Virus record (IMG/VR): IMGVR_UViG_3300024265_000074
Span: 1 to 49,520 of that record
Reading direction: 5' to 3' (one strand)
DNA: 49,520 bases
Source: a virus
Part shown: piece by piece, positions 36,034 to 43,987 of the stretch
Numbering within the stretch: position 1 is the stretch's first letter
How the letters are laid out: the number at the start of each line of letters is the position of its first letter
The notes under the pieces: generated by a model
What the model saw: only the letters and a program-made list of their open reading frames with translations
Told to the model about the DNA's origin: nothing
Database searches by the model: none
Program-made: the position numbers and the translations under genes

Positions 36034-36377
36034 TCGCCTAATCCTATCGACATCATTTTCGCGTGCTCATAAGCGACAGCTTCGTACCAGCGAAACAGCA
36101 TACCCTCTGTTAGATTGACATCATTCTCCGCATCGATGACCGGTCGCCGACCCATGTCCTTCTTTATGAATAGGGGTTCAGTGGTGTCGGGGTGTGAACC
36201 TATGACTTCCCACTCCATCTTGTTCAGGAACTCCGTTATCACGGCGGGGCATCCTTGTTCTTCAACTCCGTCCTCTATACAGATAGAACCGGGTGTCACA
36301 TGAGCTTGTTGGTATTGCTCCGACTGCGACAGCGAGAGCATCGGCTTCTCACTTGTTGGTTGCCATTTATAAGTCAT
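36030..36377 (-). CDS. Small protein of unknown function
   Basis: The 115-residue protein is acidic, with a WEVIGSHPDTTEPLFIKKDMGRRP segment and a helical C-terminus (EGMLFRWYEAVAYEHAKMM). Three Cys/Met-rich spots are present but no metal motif. It overlaps both neighbours. I do not recognise a family. Confidence 0.58.
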   Translation of the reverse strand: MTYKWQPTSEKPMLSLSQSEQYQQAHVTPGSICIEDGVEEQGCPAVITEFLNKMEWEVIGSHPDTTEPLFIKKDMGRRPVIDAENDVNLTEGMLFRWYEAVAYEHAKMMSIGLGD

Positions 36378-36513
36378 CGTCGCCTACCTCGTCTTCCGTC
36401 GTCCAGCCGATCATTTGAGCGCCGGGGCATTTCCTGAGCCATTTGGCTACTTGCGGTATGAGCGCCACAAGGCTCCTCGGGAATTTCGTCCTGATCCTGA
36501 TCGTGAGTATCAT
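36367..36513 (-). CDS. 48-residue basic peptide
   Basis: Found by reading the gap: ATG 36513 overlaps the previous gene's stop (GGATGA), and its own TAA (36369-36367) lies just inside the next gene. The peptide begins MILTIRIRTKFPRSLVALI, is rich in Arg and Lys in its first 30 residues and acidic at its end (EDEVGDDDL). Its overlap on both sides supports translation. No function known. Confidence 0.55.
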   Translation of the reverse strand: MILTIRIRTKFPRSLVALIPQVAKWLRKCPGAQMIGWTTEDEVGDDDL

Positions 36514-36617
36514 CCTATCTTCCACTTGCAGGCATACTTGTAAGTCACACCTGCTTTCTTACAGGCGTCCAGAATGTCCTTCCCTACCATGTTGTAGGGA
36601 TCACGGCTAAGTTTCAT
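36510..36617 (-). CDS. 35-residue basic peptide
   Basis: Found by reading the gap: ATG 36617 overlaps the stop of the upstream gene (CGATGA), and its stop overlaps the start of the next small gene. The peptide begins MKLSRDPYNMVGKDILDACKK; it is helical and basic, and has two Cys residues. Its short length and coupling suggest a regulatory or anti-host peptide, unproven. Confidence 0.55.
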   Translation of the reverse strand: MKLSRDPYNMVGKDILDACKKAGVTYKYACKWKIG

Positions 36618-36820
36618 CGACCTTCCTTCGCGAACAGGAACGTGCAATCGTATGGTGTGTCAGCGGCCAAGGCGCACTTTGCGGCCATCGGAGGGGTTCC
36701 CGATTCAATTGCCACACGGATGTTGTACTTGGTAGCTTGGCAGTTACCAAGTAACAAAGCGAACGCCATTATACTGGCGATCAGGCTAATGCGAAAAACT
36801 TTCAGGCTGTTGTCGTTCAT
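36614..36820 (-). CDS. Exported or membrane-anchored small protein
   Basis: The 68-residue product has a hydrophobic N-terminal helix (FRISLIASIMAFALLLGNC) after a short charged start. The Cys at its end sits as in a lipoprotein, but -1 is Asn, so a standard lipobox is lacking. The mature part has two more Cys residues (AAKCALAA, YDCTFLF) that may pair in the periplasm. The gene overlaps the polymerase stop and the next start. Confidence 0.6.
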   Translation of the reverse strand: MNDNSLKVFRISLIASIMAFALLLGNCQATKYNIRVAIESGTPPMAAKCALAADTPYDCTFLFAKEGR

Positions 36821-38670
36821 TTTGCGTCTCCATAGGATTTACCAAACGCCGCTTCTGCATCGACCGGCAAGTCCGGTGCGAAGTCAGGTGGCGTCTTCAT
36901 TATACGAAGCACTTCTTGCATGTAGTACTCCGCGTATTTTTCAGGCACGACATAAACGAGTTCGTCATGCGCTTGCAATGCCGGGCGGATGCCCAACTGT
37001 CGGCGAGCTTGTATCATGTGTTCGGTAACTGCGATACGTGCTAGAGACTGGACCATGTTCTCCACCATCTTGCCGCCCCATAATGTCTTCGGTCGCTGTG
37101 CGTACTCGAACGACCAGCCTCGATACTTCTTGGTGTCCACGAAGCGCAGGTTGTTGTACCAGAGTGCCATTCCATTCGGAAGGGTCAAACGATCCTTGGT
37201 CGCGCATACCGGCCCTATCATCGCGAGGCATTCACCCGCTGCCATCTGCTCGATGATCTTGTCACAGTATCGCCACATGGCAGGAATCTCGTGATAGGCA
37301 TCCCGGTATACGTCTACGTACTGCTGCACGGATTGCGCGTATACTTTGTGTCCATCCTTGCGCAGAGTTGCTTGCAATTTCTTCCAGCCCATTCCGTAAC
37401 CGAGGCCCAGAATGCATGTCTTACCAATGAATCGTTCTTTCTCATCGGCCTTGGTGATAGTGCGCCCGAATACTTTACCTGCGAACGAACAGTACGGGTC
37501 GCCACCCTCTCTAAACACCTGTAATAAAGGCTGGCATCCACTCAGCCATGCATTCAGGCGGGCCTCGATCTGGGATAGGTCACACGCTAATACAACGTGA
37601 CCGGGGGGAGCAAGGACAGCGTGGCGCAAATGGTTCCGCGTCTTAGTGCCCTTTGGTATGCGTGGTAGGTTCTGGCAGTTGATACCCTGCTGGCCGCTGT
37701 ACCGGCCTGTGTGAGCGCCGTAGTACCGCAAAGGGACACGAAGCCTGCCATAGCCCTCTGCGATGTCGATGAACCTTGTAGCGCGTGTCTCAGCGATTGT
37801 GGACTTCACTCCCAGACGTGCGGCCAGTATCGGGCCAACCAGATCATCATCGGCGTATTCTTCCTCCAAGTCTTTCCACTCCGGGTCGGTCTTGGAGAAC
37901 GCGTAGGTGGGCTTTAGGGTTGTGGGGCTGATCTTCATAGGAGGGTCAACGCCTAGACTTTCTAACACCTGTGCGAATTTGACATTGCTCGATAACTGTT
38001 CTTTGCTGATGTGATCCGGCAGCTTGGCAAGTAGCTTCGCCTTCTTGTCACGTGCGTCTACAAGCACGCCTTTGAGGAGGTCGATGTCGAGGTCGAACAT
38101 TGGCTCTAAGTACATGCGCATAGTCATGTCCATGACCAAGAACTCGTCACGGGGCATTCTTGATTTCAGCTTATTGAACAACCACCATTCACCGTCGCAA
38201 TCGTCCGAGCAGTATTGCGCGTACTTTTGGAACTCCGATGGCGTCAGCGATTCGAGTCGCCTCCCCAACATATTCCCAATATACGTACCTTTCGATAGAG
38301 GGCTTGACTCGTGCTCTAAGCACTTTGCTAGGGATATACTGCGATGAAAGGGCTTCAAGAGAGCCTGTGCCAGCGCAAGCGTATCTAAAAGCATCTTGGG
38401 AATGATTCCCAATATCTGTTCCATGATGATTCCATCGAACAGGGTGTTGTGGCAGAGAACCGCGCCAAGGTGAACGCCCTTGCTTTCTAGCCATGTCTTG
38501 TAGTCCTCGTGCTCGAACGAAGAATATACTTCGGTCGGTTCGTTGTTCTTCTTCACGCCGACCATGATGATTTGGAATTCGGGGCTGTCAACATACTCTT
38601 GGTAACTGAGCTTTTGTAGCCCATATGTTTTTGAGTAGTACGTCTCGAAGTCAACTGTGAAAGTATCCAT
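36817..38670 (-). CDS. Family A DNA polymerase with 3'-5' exonuclease domain
   Basis: The 617-residue protein copies the phage genome. The N-terminal exonuclease domain has Exo I DFE at 7-9, Exo II HNTLFD at 74-79 and Exo III YCSDD at 153-157. The polymerase domain has TGRYSG at 321-326, motif A DLSQIEAR at 364-371, motif B R413-x3-K417 ... GYG to 426, and motif C HDE at 568-570. There is no 5'-3' exonuclease domain. The residue that corresponds to E. coli Pol I Phe762 is Leu421. The start at ATG 38670 has GAGG 6 bases upstream. The gene overlaps the next by four bases. Confidence 0.94.
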   Translation of the reverse strand: MDTFTVDFETYYSKTYGLQKLSYQEYVDSPEFQIIMVGVKKNNEPTEVYSSFEHEDYKTWLESKGVHLGAVLCHNTLFDGIIMEQILGIIPKMLLDTLALAQALLKPFHRSISLAKCLEHESSPLSKGTYIGNMLGRRLESLTPSEFQKYAQYCSDDCDGEWWLFNKLKSRMPRDEFLVMDMTMRMYLEPMFDLDIDLLKGVLVDARDKKAKLLAKLPDHISKEQLSSNVKFAQVLESLGVDPPMKISPTTLKPTYAFSKTDPEWKDLEEEYADDDLVGPILAARLGVKSTIAETRATRFIDIAEGYGRLRVPLRYYGAHTGRYSGQQGINCQNLPRIPKGTKTRNHLRHAVLAPPGHVVLACDLSQIEARLNAWLSGCQPLLQVFREGGDPYCSFAGKVFGRTITKADEKERFIGKTCILGLGYGMGWKKLQATLRKDGHKVYAQSVQQYVDVYRDAYHEIPAMWRYCDKIIEQMAAGECLAMIGPVCATKDRLTLPNGMALWYNNLRFVDTKKYRGWSFEYAQRPKTLWGGKMVENMVQSLARIAVTEHMIQARRQLGIRPALQAHDELVYVVPEKYAEYYMQEVLRIMKTPPDFAPDLPVDAEAAFGKSYGDAK

Positions 38671-38705
38671 TCAGGGCCTCGGGGTACGCGCTATGATAAC
38701 GGTCT

Positions 38706-39074
38706 TCATTCTGGCATCTGCGGGTCTGGGCAGGTGTTTGCTTCTGCCCCTGACACTGGTGTTGTTTTGCCATCCGGTAACATGTTGTACCAAGCAAGCA
38801 TTTGCTTAGTCAATGGACACCATGACTTGTCGAGTAGCTGACCATTGTGGCAATGTCGATTTGCCTCCACCAGTTCGAAAGCTGTGGGAGACATCGTGTT
38901 CTTACGTAGGGGGTACATGTTCGTCCCTGATGCCTTGCTGGTAACTTCTATCCAGTACACACCATAACGGAAGTACGCACGTTGCTTTACGAAGTTACCT
39001 ATGTCACCTACTCTGAGGATGTAGGGAGTTTCAGGTGGCGTAAGTACAGCCAGTATCTTCTTTAGGGGTATCAA
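38706..39074 (-). CDS. First gene after the central promoter, unknown function
   Basis: The start is TTG 39074 with GGAGG 5 bases upstream; no ATG is near. The 122-residue product has a beta-rich first half (ILRVGDIGNFVKQRAYFRYGVYWIEV), like a small beta-barrel, and a C-terminus with four Cys/His residues and Pro/Thr. The 15-bp palindrome described elsewhere lies 14 bases upstream of the start, next to the ribosome site. Being first under the only strong promoter suggests an early role. Unknown family. Confidence 0.6.
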   Translation of the reverse strand: MIPLKKILAVLTPPETPYILRVGDIGNFVKQRAYFRYGVYWIEVTSKASGTNMYPLRKNTMSPTAFELVEANRHCHNGQLLDKSWCPLTKQMLAWYNMLPDGKTTPVSGAEANTCPDPQMPE

Positions 39075-39087
39075 TGTCGCCTCCAGT

Positions 39088-39102
39088 TTACAACCGTTGT
39101 AA
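39088..39102. repeat. Palindrome copy 1 (TTACAAC-C-GTTGTAA)
   Basis: Perfect 7+1+7 inverted repeat. It lies between the central promoter and the first gene of the leftward operon, just 5' of its ribosome site, where a bound protein or RNA hairpin could block expression. Confidence 0.9.
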
Positions 39103-39153
39103 GACGCGAGCGGGGAATGCCACCGAGACAGTGAATATGAGAGATACGAAGTA

Positions 39154-39205
39154 ACACTCTAGTCCCGCTCACTGTGGGCTACATTAGCACACTGAGCGAG
39201 AGTGT
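39154..39205. promoter_or_regulatory. Large imperfect palindrome around the promoter
   Basis: The arms ACACTCT-(5 extra bases)-CGCTCACTGTG at 39154-39176 and CACACTGAGCGAGAGTGT at 39188-39205 are inverted copies with one mismatch and one insertion. The centre GCTA-CAT-TAGC (39178-39188) is itself a small inverted repeat and contains the -10 element. This could be an operator for a dimeric regulator or a cruciform/origin-like element. Confidence 0.65.
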
Positions 39206-39208
39206 CAA
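39181..39208 (-). promoter_or_regulatory. Sigma70-like promoter for the leftward DNA-metabolism operon
   Basis: On the minus strand TTGACA (39208-39203) is followed after 16 bases by TAATGT (39186-39181), preceded by TGC as an extended -10. Transcription would start near 39174 and run left into the 39074 gene, the polymerase and the rest of the operon. It lies directly downstream of a terminator, so it likely restarts transcription independently of the right arm. Confidence 0.72.
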
Positions 39209-39226
39209 CAACTTTCTTACAGGCAC

Positions 39227-39261
39227 AAAAAAACCCCGCCACCGGTTAAGGCAGCGGGGTT
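39227..39261 (-). terminator. Strong rho-independent terminator ending the right-arm operon
   Basis: On the minus strand AACCCCGC (39261-39254) pairs with GCGGGGTT (39239-39232) across a 14-base loop, and the stem runs into a T-tract of seven (39233-39227). It lies 62 bases after the stop of the last right-arm gene and before the central promoter. Confidence 0.88.
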
Positions 39262-39302
39262 AGTCAGGATGCCGACCTTACGACTGGCCGATCCTGCGTC
39301 GT

Positions 39303-39323
39303 ATCTTACAACCGTTGTAAGAT
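39303..39323. repeat. Palindrome copy 2, extended to 21 bp
   Basis: The core TTACAAC-C-GTTGTAA at 39306-39320 extends on both sides (ATC/GAT) to a perfect 10+1+10 inverted repeat. It touches the stop codon of the last right-arm gene. Together with copy 1 it flanks the terminator and promoter. Confidence 0.92.
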
Positions 39324-40117
39324 TAGTAGATCGATGGATAGCCACGAACACGCGGCACATCAATCACGAGCGACATCTGCACAAGGATGTGCGTAAGCGC
39401 ATCGAACTTACGTCGTGCGAATGCAAGTTCCTCGTCGCTCTGTTCTTCGCCTTCGTCATTGTAGCTGTGTTGCTTGCACAGGAATTGCTCGACTGTGCCG
39501 TACCCGATAATCACATCGGGGAGTCGCGACTTCACACTTGCGTTACGTACGTTGCCGCGATCATCCACGGGAAGGAACGGTAGCAACTCAGGCCAGATAC
39601 GATACACCTGTCCCGGAGTGTTGCAGCCTTGGCCGGGTTCTGGTCCTCCATACCACCCGTTAGCGCCGTAGCTCCGGTTCCTCTCCCATCCCCAATCAAG
39701 TAGTCTGTCACACCTGTGCCAGAGTTCTTGTCGCAGGATTTTTAGATTGAGCGTCTTCTTAACCCACATGTCCAGCTTCGCCTGTGTGTCAGCGTTTAGC
39801 TCCGAGTACTCAAGGTTAAGGCAGGGTCGCTTTATACCATCGCTAAACCCGAACGTGACACGCCGCTGCCCATGAATGTCGCCAGAGGCAGAAGGTAGAT
39901 TCAGAATGAATGAATCGCTAGCTTCCAAACATTCCTGTCCGAGCGAGGTCCCTAGCAGTATGTCCATTGCACTCCATTCACGTGATGTGAAAGCCTCCTT
40001 ATATATGTCATGGAGTGCATCGAACTTTACGGGGTTGGTAATCTCACAATACTTATCGAAGTGTTTCGTCACCCTGTTAGCAAAGCAGTCTCGAAACTCC
40101 TTCTTAAAGCGGCTCAT
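39323..40117 (-). CDS. Unknown protein next to the AAA/VWA genes
   Basis: The start at ATG 40117 has GGAG about 8 bases upstream and overlaps the VWA gene by 14 bases. The 264-residue product has a helical basic N-terminus (SRFKKEFRDCFANRVTKHFDKY), a central region with many Trp, Tyr and Gly residues (WGWERNRSYGANGWYGGPEPGQG), and a helical acidic C-terminus. I recognise no family. Coupling with the VWA-like gene suggests a shared process, possibly as a substrate or adaptor. It is the last gene before the terminator. Confidence 0.62.
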   Translation of the reverse strand: MSRFKKEFRDCFANRVTKHFDKYCEITNPVKFDALHDIYKEAFTSREWSAMDILLGTSLGQECLEASDSFILNLPSASGDIHGQRRVTFGFSDGIKRPCLNLEYSELNADTQAKLDMWVKKTLNLKILRQELWHRCDRLLDWGWERNRSYGANGWYGGPEPGQGCNTPGQVYRIWPELLPFLPVDDRGNVRNASVKSRLPDVIIGYGTVEQFLCKQHSYNDEGEEQSDEELAFARRKFDALTHILVQMSLVIDVPRVRGYPSIY

Positions 40118-41381
40118 CGGATAACTCCACTGGTATGATAACGCCCGGTATGTCATGCCCCGGTCGATAGTCAGTGGTCGCACACCAGATCACTGGGTAG
40201 TCAACGTCCTCCTTCTGAGGAAATGCCCCGCCCATGTCTGTGAAGTACACCAGACAATCAGGAATGATGCCGCGTTCTTCGAGATACTCGAACGGTGGAA
40301 TGAAAGACGTGCCTCCACCACCACCTAACGTGCAAGCAGGTTGGTTCCCTTGCAGTGTATCGCCGCTTCCTAACTCATGCACTGTCTCTACACGAGCGTC
40401 GCAACCGATGAGGTACACGTACTCAGGATTGCAATCAGTGAGTATGCTATCGCACTCACTCAACCCCTGTTTCATTTCCAGTTCCGACATACTTCCAGAC
40501 GTATCTACCACGAACACCACTACGCCACATCCGAAGCCCTTGTAGCTGGGCATGATGATGCCTTGCGTGATGTACCGCCGACGATTCAGCTTGGACCAGT
40601 CCGATGCATCCCTACCTACAGCCTTGGTAAACGCGTACCGAAGTTTCTCGGTCCATGGTACCTTCGGCTTGAGCAAGTCATCAACGAACCTCTCCAATCC
40701 TGCTGGCATCTTGCCAATGGCCTTGGCAGCATCGCTTGCGGTCTTCACCGCCCGCTTCCACTCGACTTCACTCTCGCCTTCGCCTGACGATGGCATGACA
40801 TGCGTGTCAAGCGTACCGTCGCTCTGACCATCGGGACCTTGGTTGTTGTGTTGATCCTCACCACCACCACCTTCACCTTGACCCTGACCCTGACCCTGAC
40901 CGCCGCCCTGCTGTTGCTGTTGCTTGAGCAGTTTGCGATACACGTCATCTACCAAGTCACCACTCGTCGCGATGCTCGTATCGTGCAGCCCAATCTTCGG
41001 CATCTTGCCTACCTTAGATTCGATCAGCATGTCATTGATCACGTAGTCACCAGCATGATTCCAAAGGCGTGGGTCAAACTTGTTACCGTCAAACCCAACG
41101 TCCTTGTAATGCTTACCTCGTGGCATGTGTGACCACATCGCATGGCCTACTTCGTGGCACATGACAAAGACAGCTTCGGGCAACTTGAGCGTGGACATGA
41201 AGTCTTCATCGATCCATATCCGCTTACCGTTCGTCGCCATCGTCTCGTTACCCGGTGGAAATATCTGCGGGAACTTGCCGATCTCTATCTTCATCATATC
41301 CAGAAGCAGGGATGCAAAGAACGGGCAGTGCAATAGCATCGCTGTTTTGCATTCGGTCAACTTCTGATTAGGACTTGTCAT
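40104..41381 (-). CDS. Metallopeptidase-like plus VWA-like protein (DUF2201 type)
   Basis: The start is ATG 41381 with AGGAGG 7 bases upstream. The 425-residue product has an N-terminal domain with CHEVGHAMWSH (HExxH at 76-80) and WNHAGDYVIND at 107-117, the zincin-like signature of the DUF2201 (COG3864) family. A Gln/Gly-rich linker lies at 154-180. The C-terminal VWA-like domain has a complete metal-site motif DTSGSMS at 293-299, GGGTSF at 355-360 and TDMGG at 381-385. In bacteria and phages such proteins work with MoxR/CobS-like AAA+ ATPases, which are found here two genes upstream. The role may be chelatase- or chaperone-like. It overlaps both neighbours. Confidence 0.82.
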   Translation of the reverse strand: MTSPNQKLTECKTAMLLHCPFFASLLLDMMKIEIGKFPQIFPPGNETMATNGKRIWIDEDFMSTLKLPEAVFVMCHEVGHAMWSHMPRGKHYKDVGFDGNKFDPRLWNHAGDYVINDMLIESKVGKMPKIGLHDTSIATSGDLVDDVYRKLLKQQQQQGGGQGQGQGQGEGGGGEDQHNNQGPDGQSDGTLDTHVMPSSGEGESEVEWKRAVKTASDAAKAIGKMPAGLERFVDDLLKPKVPWTEKLRYAFTKAVGRDASDWSKLNRRRYITQGIIMPSYKGFGCGVVVFVVDTSGSMSELEMKQGLSECDSILTDCNPEYVYLIGCDARVETVHELGSGDTLQGNQPACTLGGGGGTSFIPPFEYLEERGIIPDCLVYFTDMGGAFPQKEDVDYPVIWCATTDYRPGHDIPGVIIPVELSDEPL

Positions 41382-41622
41382 CAGGTATCCTCCTGTCGCC
41401 GTTGTAATAGAAGTGTAGAGCGCGACCGATTGCAATCGCCCTGCCAATCTTCTTGTTAGGTTGCTCCTTCTTTCCACATATCGCATGTGCCGTCGCAACA
41501 ATACCCAAGGATTCCTTATGTACCAATTTACAGTACGTAACGAATTGCGTACCCCGCTGATAACGGACTAACGCTCTCAAGTGTGAGGGGATGTGTGCCT
41601 CCGTGAATTTACGCCTTTTCAT
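41368..41622 (-). CDS. Small basic protein of unknown function
   Basis: I start at ATG 41622 (AGGAG 7 bases upstream), inside the 3' end of the previous gene. The 84-residue protein is basic, begins MKRRKFTEAHIPSHLRAL, has a middle helix with His and Lys and a C-terminal RAIAIGRALHFYYNGDRR segment. It lies between the DUF3150-like and VWA-like genes and overlaps both, so it is probably co-made with them. It could bind nucleic acid. Confidence 0.6.
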   Translation of the reverse strand: MKRRKFTEAHIPSHLRALVRYQRGTQFVTYCKLVHKESLGIVATAHAICGKKEQPNKKIGRAIAIGRALHFYYNGDRRIPDDKS

Positions 41623-42880
41623 TTGCATACTCCTGCATACGATCGACAATCTCTTTCGCATGGTCGGCGAGCAGCTTGCGCAACGCGTCGTCCTTACGTA
41701 CGTCCTTAAGATCGGTCTTCGTCAGCTTATTCTCAACCATCTTGCGAATGACCTCGATCTCACTGTTGCCAGTTACGTTCAGATGCGAGAGCATCGTTGC
41801 GTGTTGTTGTAGCTTATCGAACAACGTGTAGTGGAAGTTCGCGTCGGGGTTGGCGAGCGTCGTTGCAGCGTGGCTAACATCGTCAAACAGACGTTGCCAA
41901 GCATCCTGCATTGCGTTCTCCAACTTCTTCTGCGTCTTCCGCTTCAAGGCACCTGCCAACTTCTCAACCTGTGCATCCTGCAAGCCTTGGAACTCAGAGC
42001 CAGTAGGGATGGGGTCGAAGTCGAATGACAGATCGAAGTGACTTTCGATCACCGCTGGCGATGGGTACTCATTCTGATTGAATGCACCACCCAACTTCTG
42101 TTGAGAGATAGCAATCAGAGTAGGGTACGCCGCTACGAACTCATCCAGCGCGGCAGTCATTTCTGCCTTGTGCTTGCCCATTAGCTCCGCGTAATCAAAG
42201 AACAGAGTGTTGGGCAACAGCCGAGCGCCCGCACGTTTACCAATGTCATTCACGCCTACCGTACTCCAAGGTAGAGTCATGCGGTAATGATCGGTACGTG
42301 CTGCGTCGATTGCCTTATGCACCTTACGTAGTTTCTCGTCAGCGCCAACAAGCAATCGCTTGCGGGCCTCGAACGACTCGGCATCTGCACCGGTTGCATC
42401 CGCCGCATCCTTCGCAGCTTTGCGATCCTTCACCTTCGCGTGCCATCGTCTGTTGGATAATGACACGAGCGTCCCGAAGTTACGGATGTCGATTGACTCC
42501 ATGAGTTCTTCGTCGGTGAATGTCGGGATGGGCACATGCTCCACTGCGACAGGCTCACTAAACATGGTGTTGTCGATTGGTGGGAGCGCGGCTTTCTCTA
42601 CGTCCTCGTTTACAACCGTTGTAACTTCTCCGTCATGCGTCGCCTCGGCTACCTCTGTCTCCATCGGTCCAAGCTCGTCATCCTCTGCGAACAAGGACTC
42701 AAGTGTGACAGGTGCACCATCTAGTACAGGGATCGTATCCTCGTTGTGTCCAGTACCCTCGGTGATAACGGGTGTTGGGGTTTCGGGTTCCGCAATTGCT
42801 ACCTGCGGGGCTTGCTCTGGTTCTTTATCTTGCAACACATCATCGAGCAATGATGCGATGTCGCTATCGAAGTCTGTCAT
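41609..42880 (-). CDS. DUF3150-like protein
   Basis: The start is ATG 42880 with GGAG 8 bases upstream. The 423-residue protein has an acidic disordered N-terminus (about 1-130) and then the DUF3150 pattern: RNFGTLVSLSNRRWHAKVKD, a helical stretch, HYRMTLPWSTVGV, GARLLPNTLFFDYAELM and FVAAYPTLI. DUF3150 proteins occur beside MoxR/CobS-type ATPases and VWA proteins, as here. Their function is not known; they may be the adaptor of the AAA+ machine. One palindrome copy lies inside the gene at 42610-42624, in the acidic region. Confidence 0.72.
   Translation of the reverse strand: MTDFDSDIASLLDDVLQDKEPEQAPQVAIAEPETPTPVITEGTGHNEDTIPVLDGAPVTLESLFAEDDELGPMETEVAEATHDGEVTTVVNEDVEKAALPPIDNTMFSEPVAVEHVPIPTFTDEELMESIDIRNFGTLVSLSNRRWHAKVKDRKAAKDAADATGADAESFEARKRLLVGADEKLRKVHKAIDAARTDHYRMTLPWSTVGVNDIGKRAGARLLPNTLFFDYAELMGKHKAEMTAALDEFVAAYPTLIAISQQKLGGAFNQNEYPSPAVIESHFDLSFDFDPIPTGSEFQGLQDAQVEKLAGALKRKTQKKLENAMQDAWQRLFDDVSHAATTLANPDANFHYTLFDKLQQHATMLSHLNVTGNSEIEVIRKMVENKLTKTDLKDVRKDDALRKLLADHAKEIVDRMQEYANEKA
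42610..42624. repeat. Palindrome copy 3, inside DUF3150-like gene
   Basis: TTACAAC-C-GTTGTAA on the plus strand; on the coding strand it encodes VTTVVN. A transcription factor site, stoperator or processing hairpin here would act inside the operon. Confidence 0.9.
42763..42770 (+). repeat. Example of the TGATAACG repeat
   Basis: One of nine plus-strand copies of this octamer: 38694, 40136, 42763, 44218, 45447, 46314, 47282, 48133 and 48958 (start positions). All lie in the right arm or next to its left end. Confidence 0.75.
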
Positions 42881-42890
42881 AGGTATCTCC

Positions 42891-43958
42891 TTACATGCTT
42901 GACAGTAGGTTAGCATTCACGATCAGCGCCTTGTTCTCTTTCACCCATTTCGCAAAGTCAGGGTTGTTGAGAACTTGGGGTTGACGCTTCAACGTGGCTT
43001 TCAGACCAGCAACCTGAAACTCTTGTGGCATACGTTTCAGGTAGTTGAATGCCGGTGCTGCTGTATCTCCATCGACACGGTGTGCGATCATTTGCATAGT
43101 CGCGAACTGCGCGTCTGGCCGATCTTTTTCTGGCAGCTTGCAATGCTTCGGATCAGCTACAATCTCATCGAAGGTAGGCAACTGCTCTACCACACGTAGG
43201 AATGCAGTGAACTCTGCTGCTGCTCCCTCACCGATGTAACCCGCCGCCGCCTCAGTAAAGAGGTCCATCGCCAGATGCTCGACAAGGTAGGACATTTGCA
43301 CGAACGATCTTGGTGTGCAGAATGGCCCAGACTTTTCTGGTATGCTATCTTGGAATACGATACCGGGTTTGTGCTTTGCGAATGCAATTGCAGCCCAGTG
43401 GATGTCACCGCGTTCCGCCCAGTCCACCCATGAGTCCAAGTCGGGTGTAATGTTGATCAGCATACGCCTGTTGGTAACGAACATCAGTTCACGTTGCACA
43501 CCAGAGCGATCTTTCTCTCTGTTGCTCGCAGCGAGTACCATGTACGTGATTGGTAGCCAACTCTCGTTGACTCGTCCTTTCAGTAACAGTTCTGCCGCTG
43601 GCTTTTGCACGTCATGTGCTGACTGGCGAAACTCATCCAAGAATATGAATCCGTGATCCGGGTCGCCCTTGCGAGGCATCCATGGTGCACGTGTGTAGTT
43701 CATAATTTTAGCGCCATCTTCGTCGGTGCCGGGTAGACCGAAACCACCCATGTCAGGTGCCTCCTTGCTATTGAGAAAGAAGTCCTTGTTTGCGAACGGA
43801 ACCTGCATGTCCTCACCTAGCTCAATTGCCAACTGATCCACCATTTCCGACTTACCGAGTCCGGGTCCCGATTCCAATTCAATTGTGAATCGAACACCTG
43901 TCTCAACTTGTCGGTTGTACATTTTCTTGATCAACTCTTTTGCTTGTCGTATATTCAC
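42891..43958 (-). CDS. AAA+ ATPase, MoxR/CobS-like
   Basis: The start is GTG 43958 with AAGGAAAG upstream. The 355-residue product has Walker A ESGPGLGKSEM (GPGLGKS at 31-37), Walker B GFIFLDEF (Asp-Glu at 108-109), sensor 1 LAASNRE with Asn146, and an arginine pair RR at 164-165. This matches MoxR/CobS-type AAA+ ATPases, which form rings and remodel partner proteins, often through a VWA-domain protein. The DUF3150-like and VWA/metallopeptidase-like genes follow in the same operon, forming a likely three-part machine. Confidence 0.85.
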   Translation of the reverse strand: MNIRQAKELIKKMYNRQVETGVRFTIELESGPGLGKSEMVDQLAIELGEDMQVPFANKDFFLNSKEAPDMGGFGLPGTDEDGAKIMNYTRAPWMPRKGDPDHGFIFLDEFRQSAHDVQKPAAELLLKGRVNESWLPITYMVLAASNREKDRSGVQRELMFVTNRRMLINITPDLDSWVDWAERGDIHWAAIAFAKHKPGIVFQDSIPEKSGPFCTPRSFVQMSYLVEHLAMDLFTEAAAGYIGEGAAAEFTAFLRVVEQLPTFDEIVADPKHCKLPEKDRPDAQFATMQMIAHRVDGDTAAPAFNYLKRMPQEFQVAGLKATLKRQPQVLNNPDFAKWVKENKALIVNANLLSSM

Positions 43959-43972
43959 GATGCTTTCCTTTT

Positions 43973-43987
43973 TTACAACGGTTGTAA
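43973..43987. repeat. Palindrome copy 4, at a gene end
   Basis: TTACAAC-G-GTTGTAA. On the coding strand it forms the last four codons and stop of the 44368 gene and precedes the AAA+ ribosome site, so it could act as a regulator site before the AAA+ operon segment. Confidence 0.9.

Noticed and set aside
42360-42902. Plus-strand Ser/Thr-rich frame opposite the DUF3150-like gene
   Set aside because: Mirror of the acidic disordered N-terminus; no start signal.
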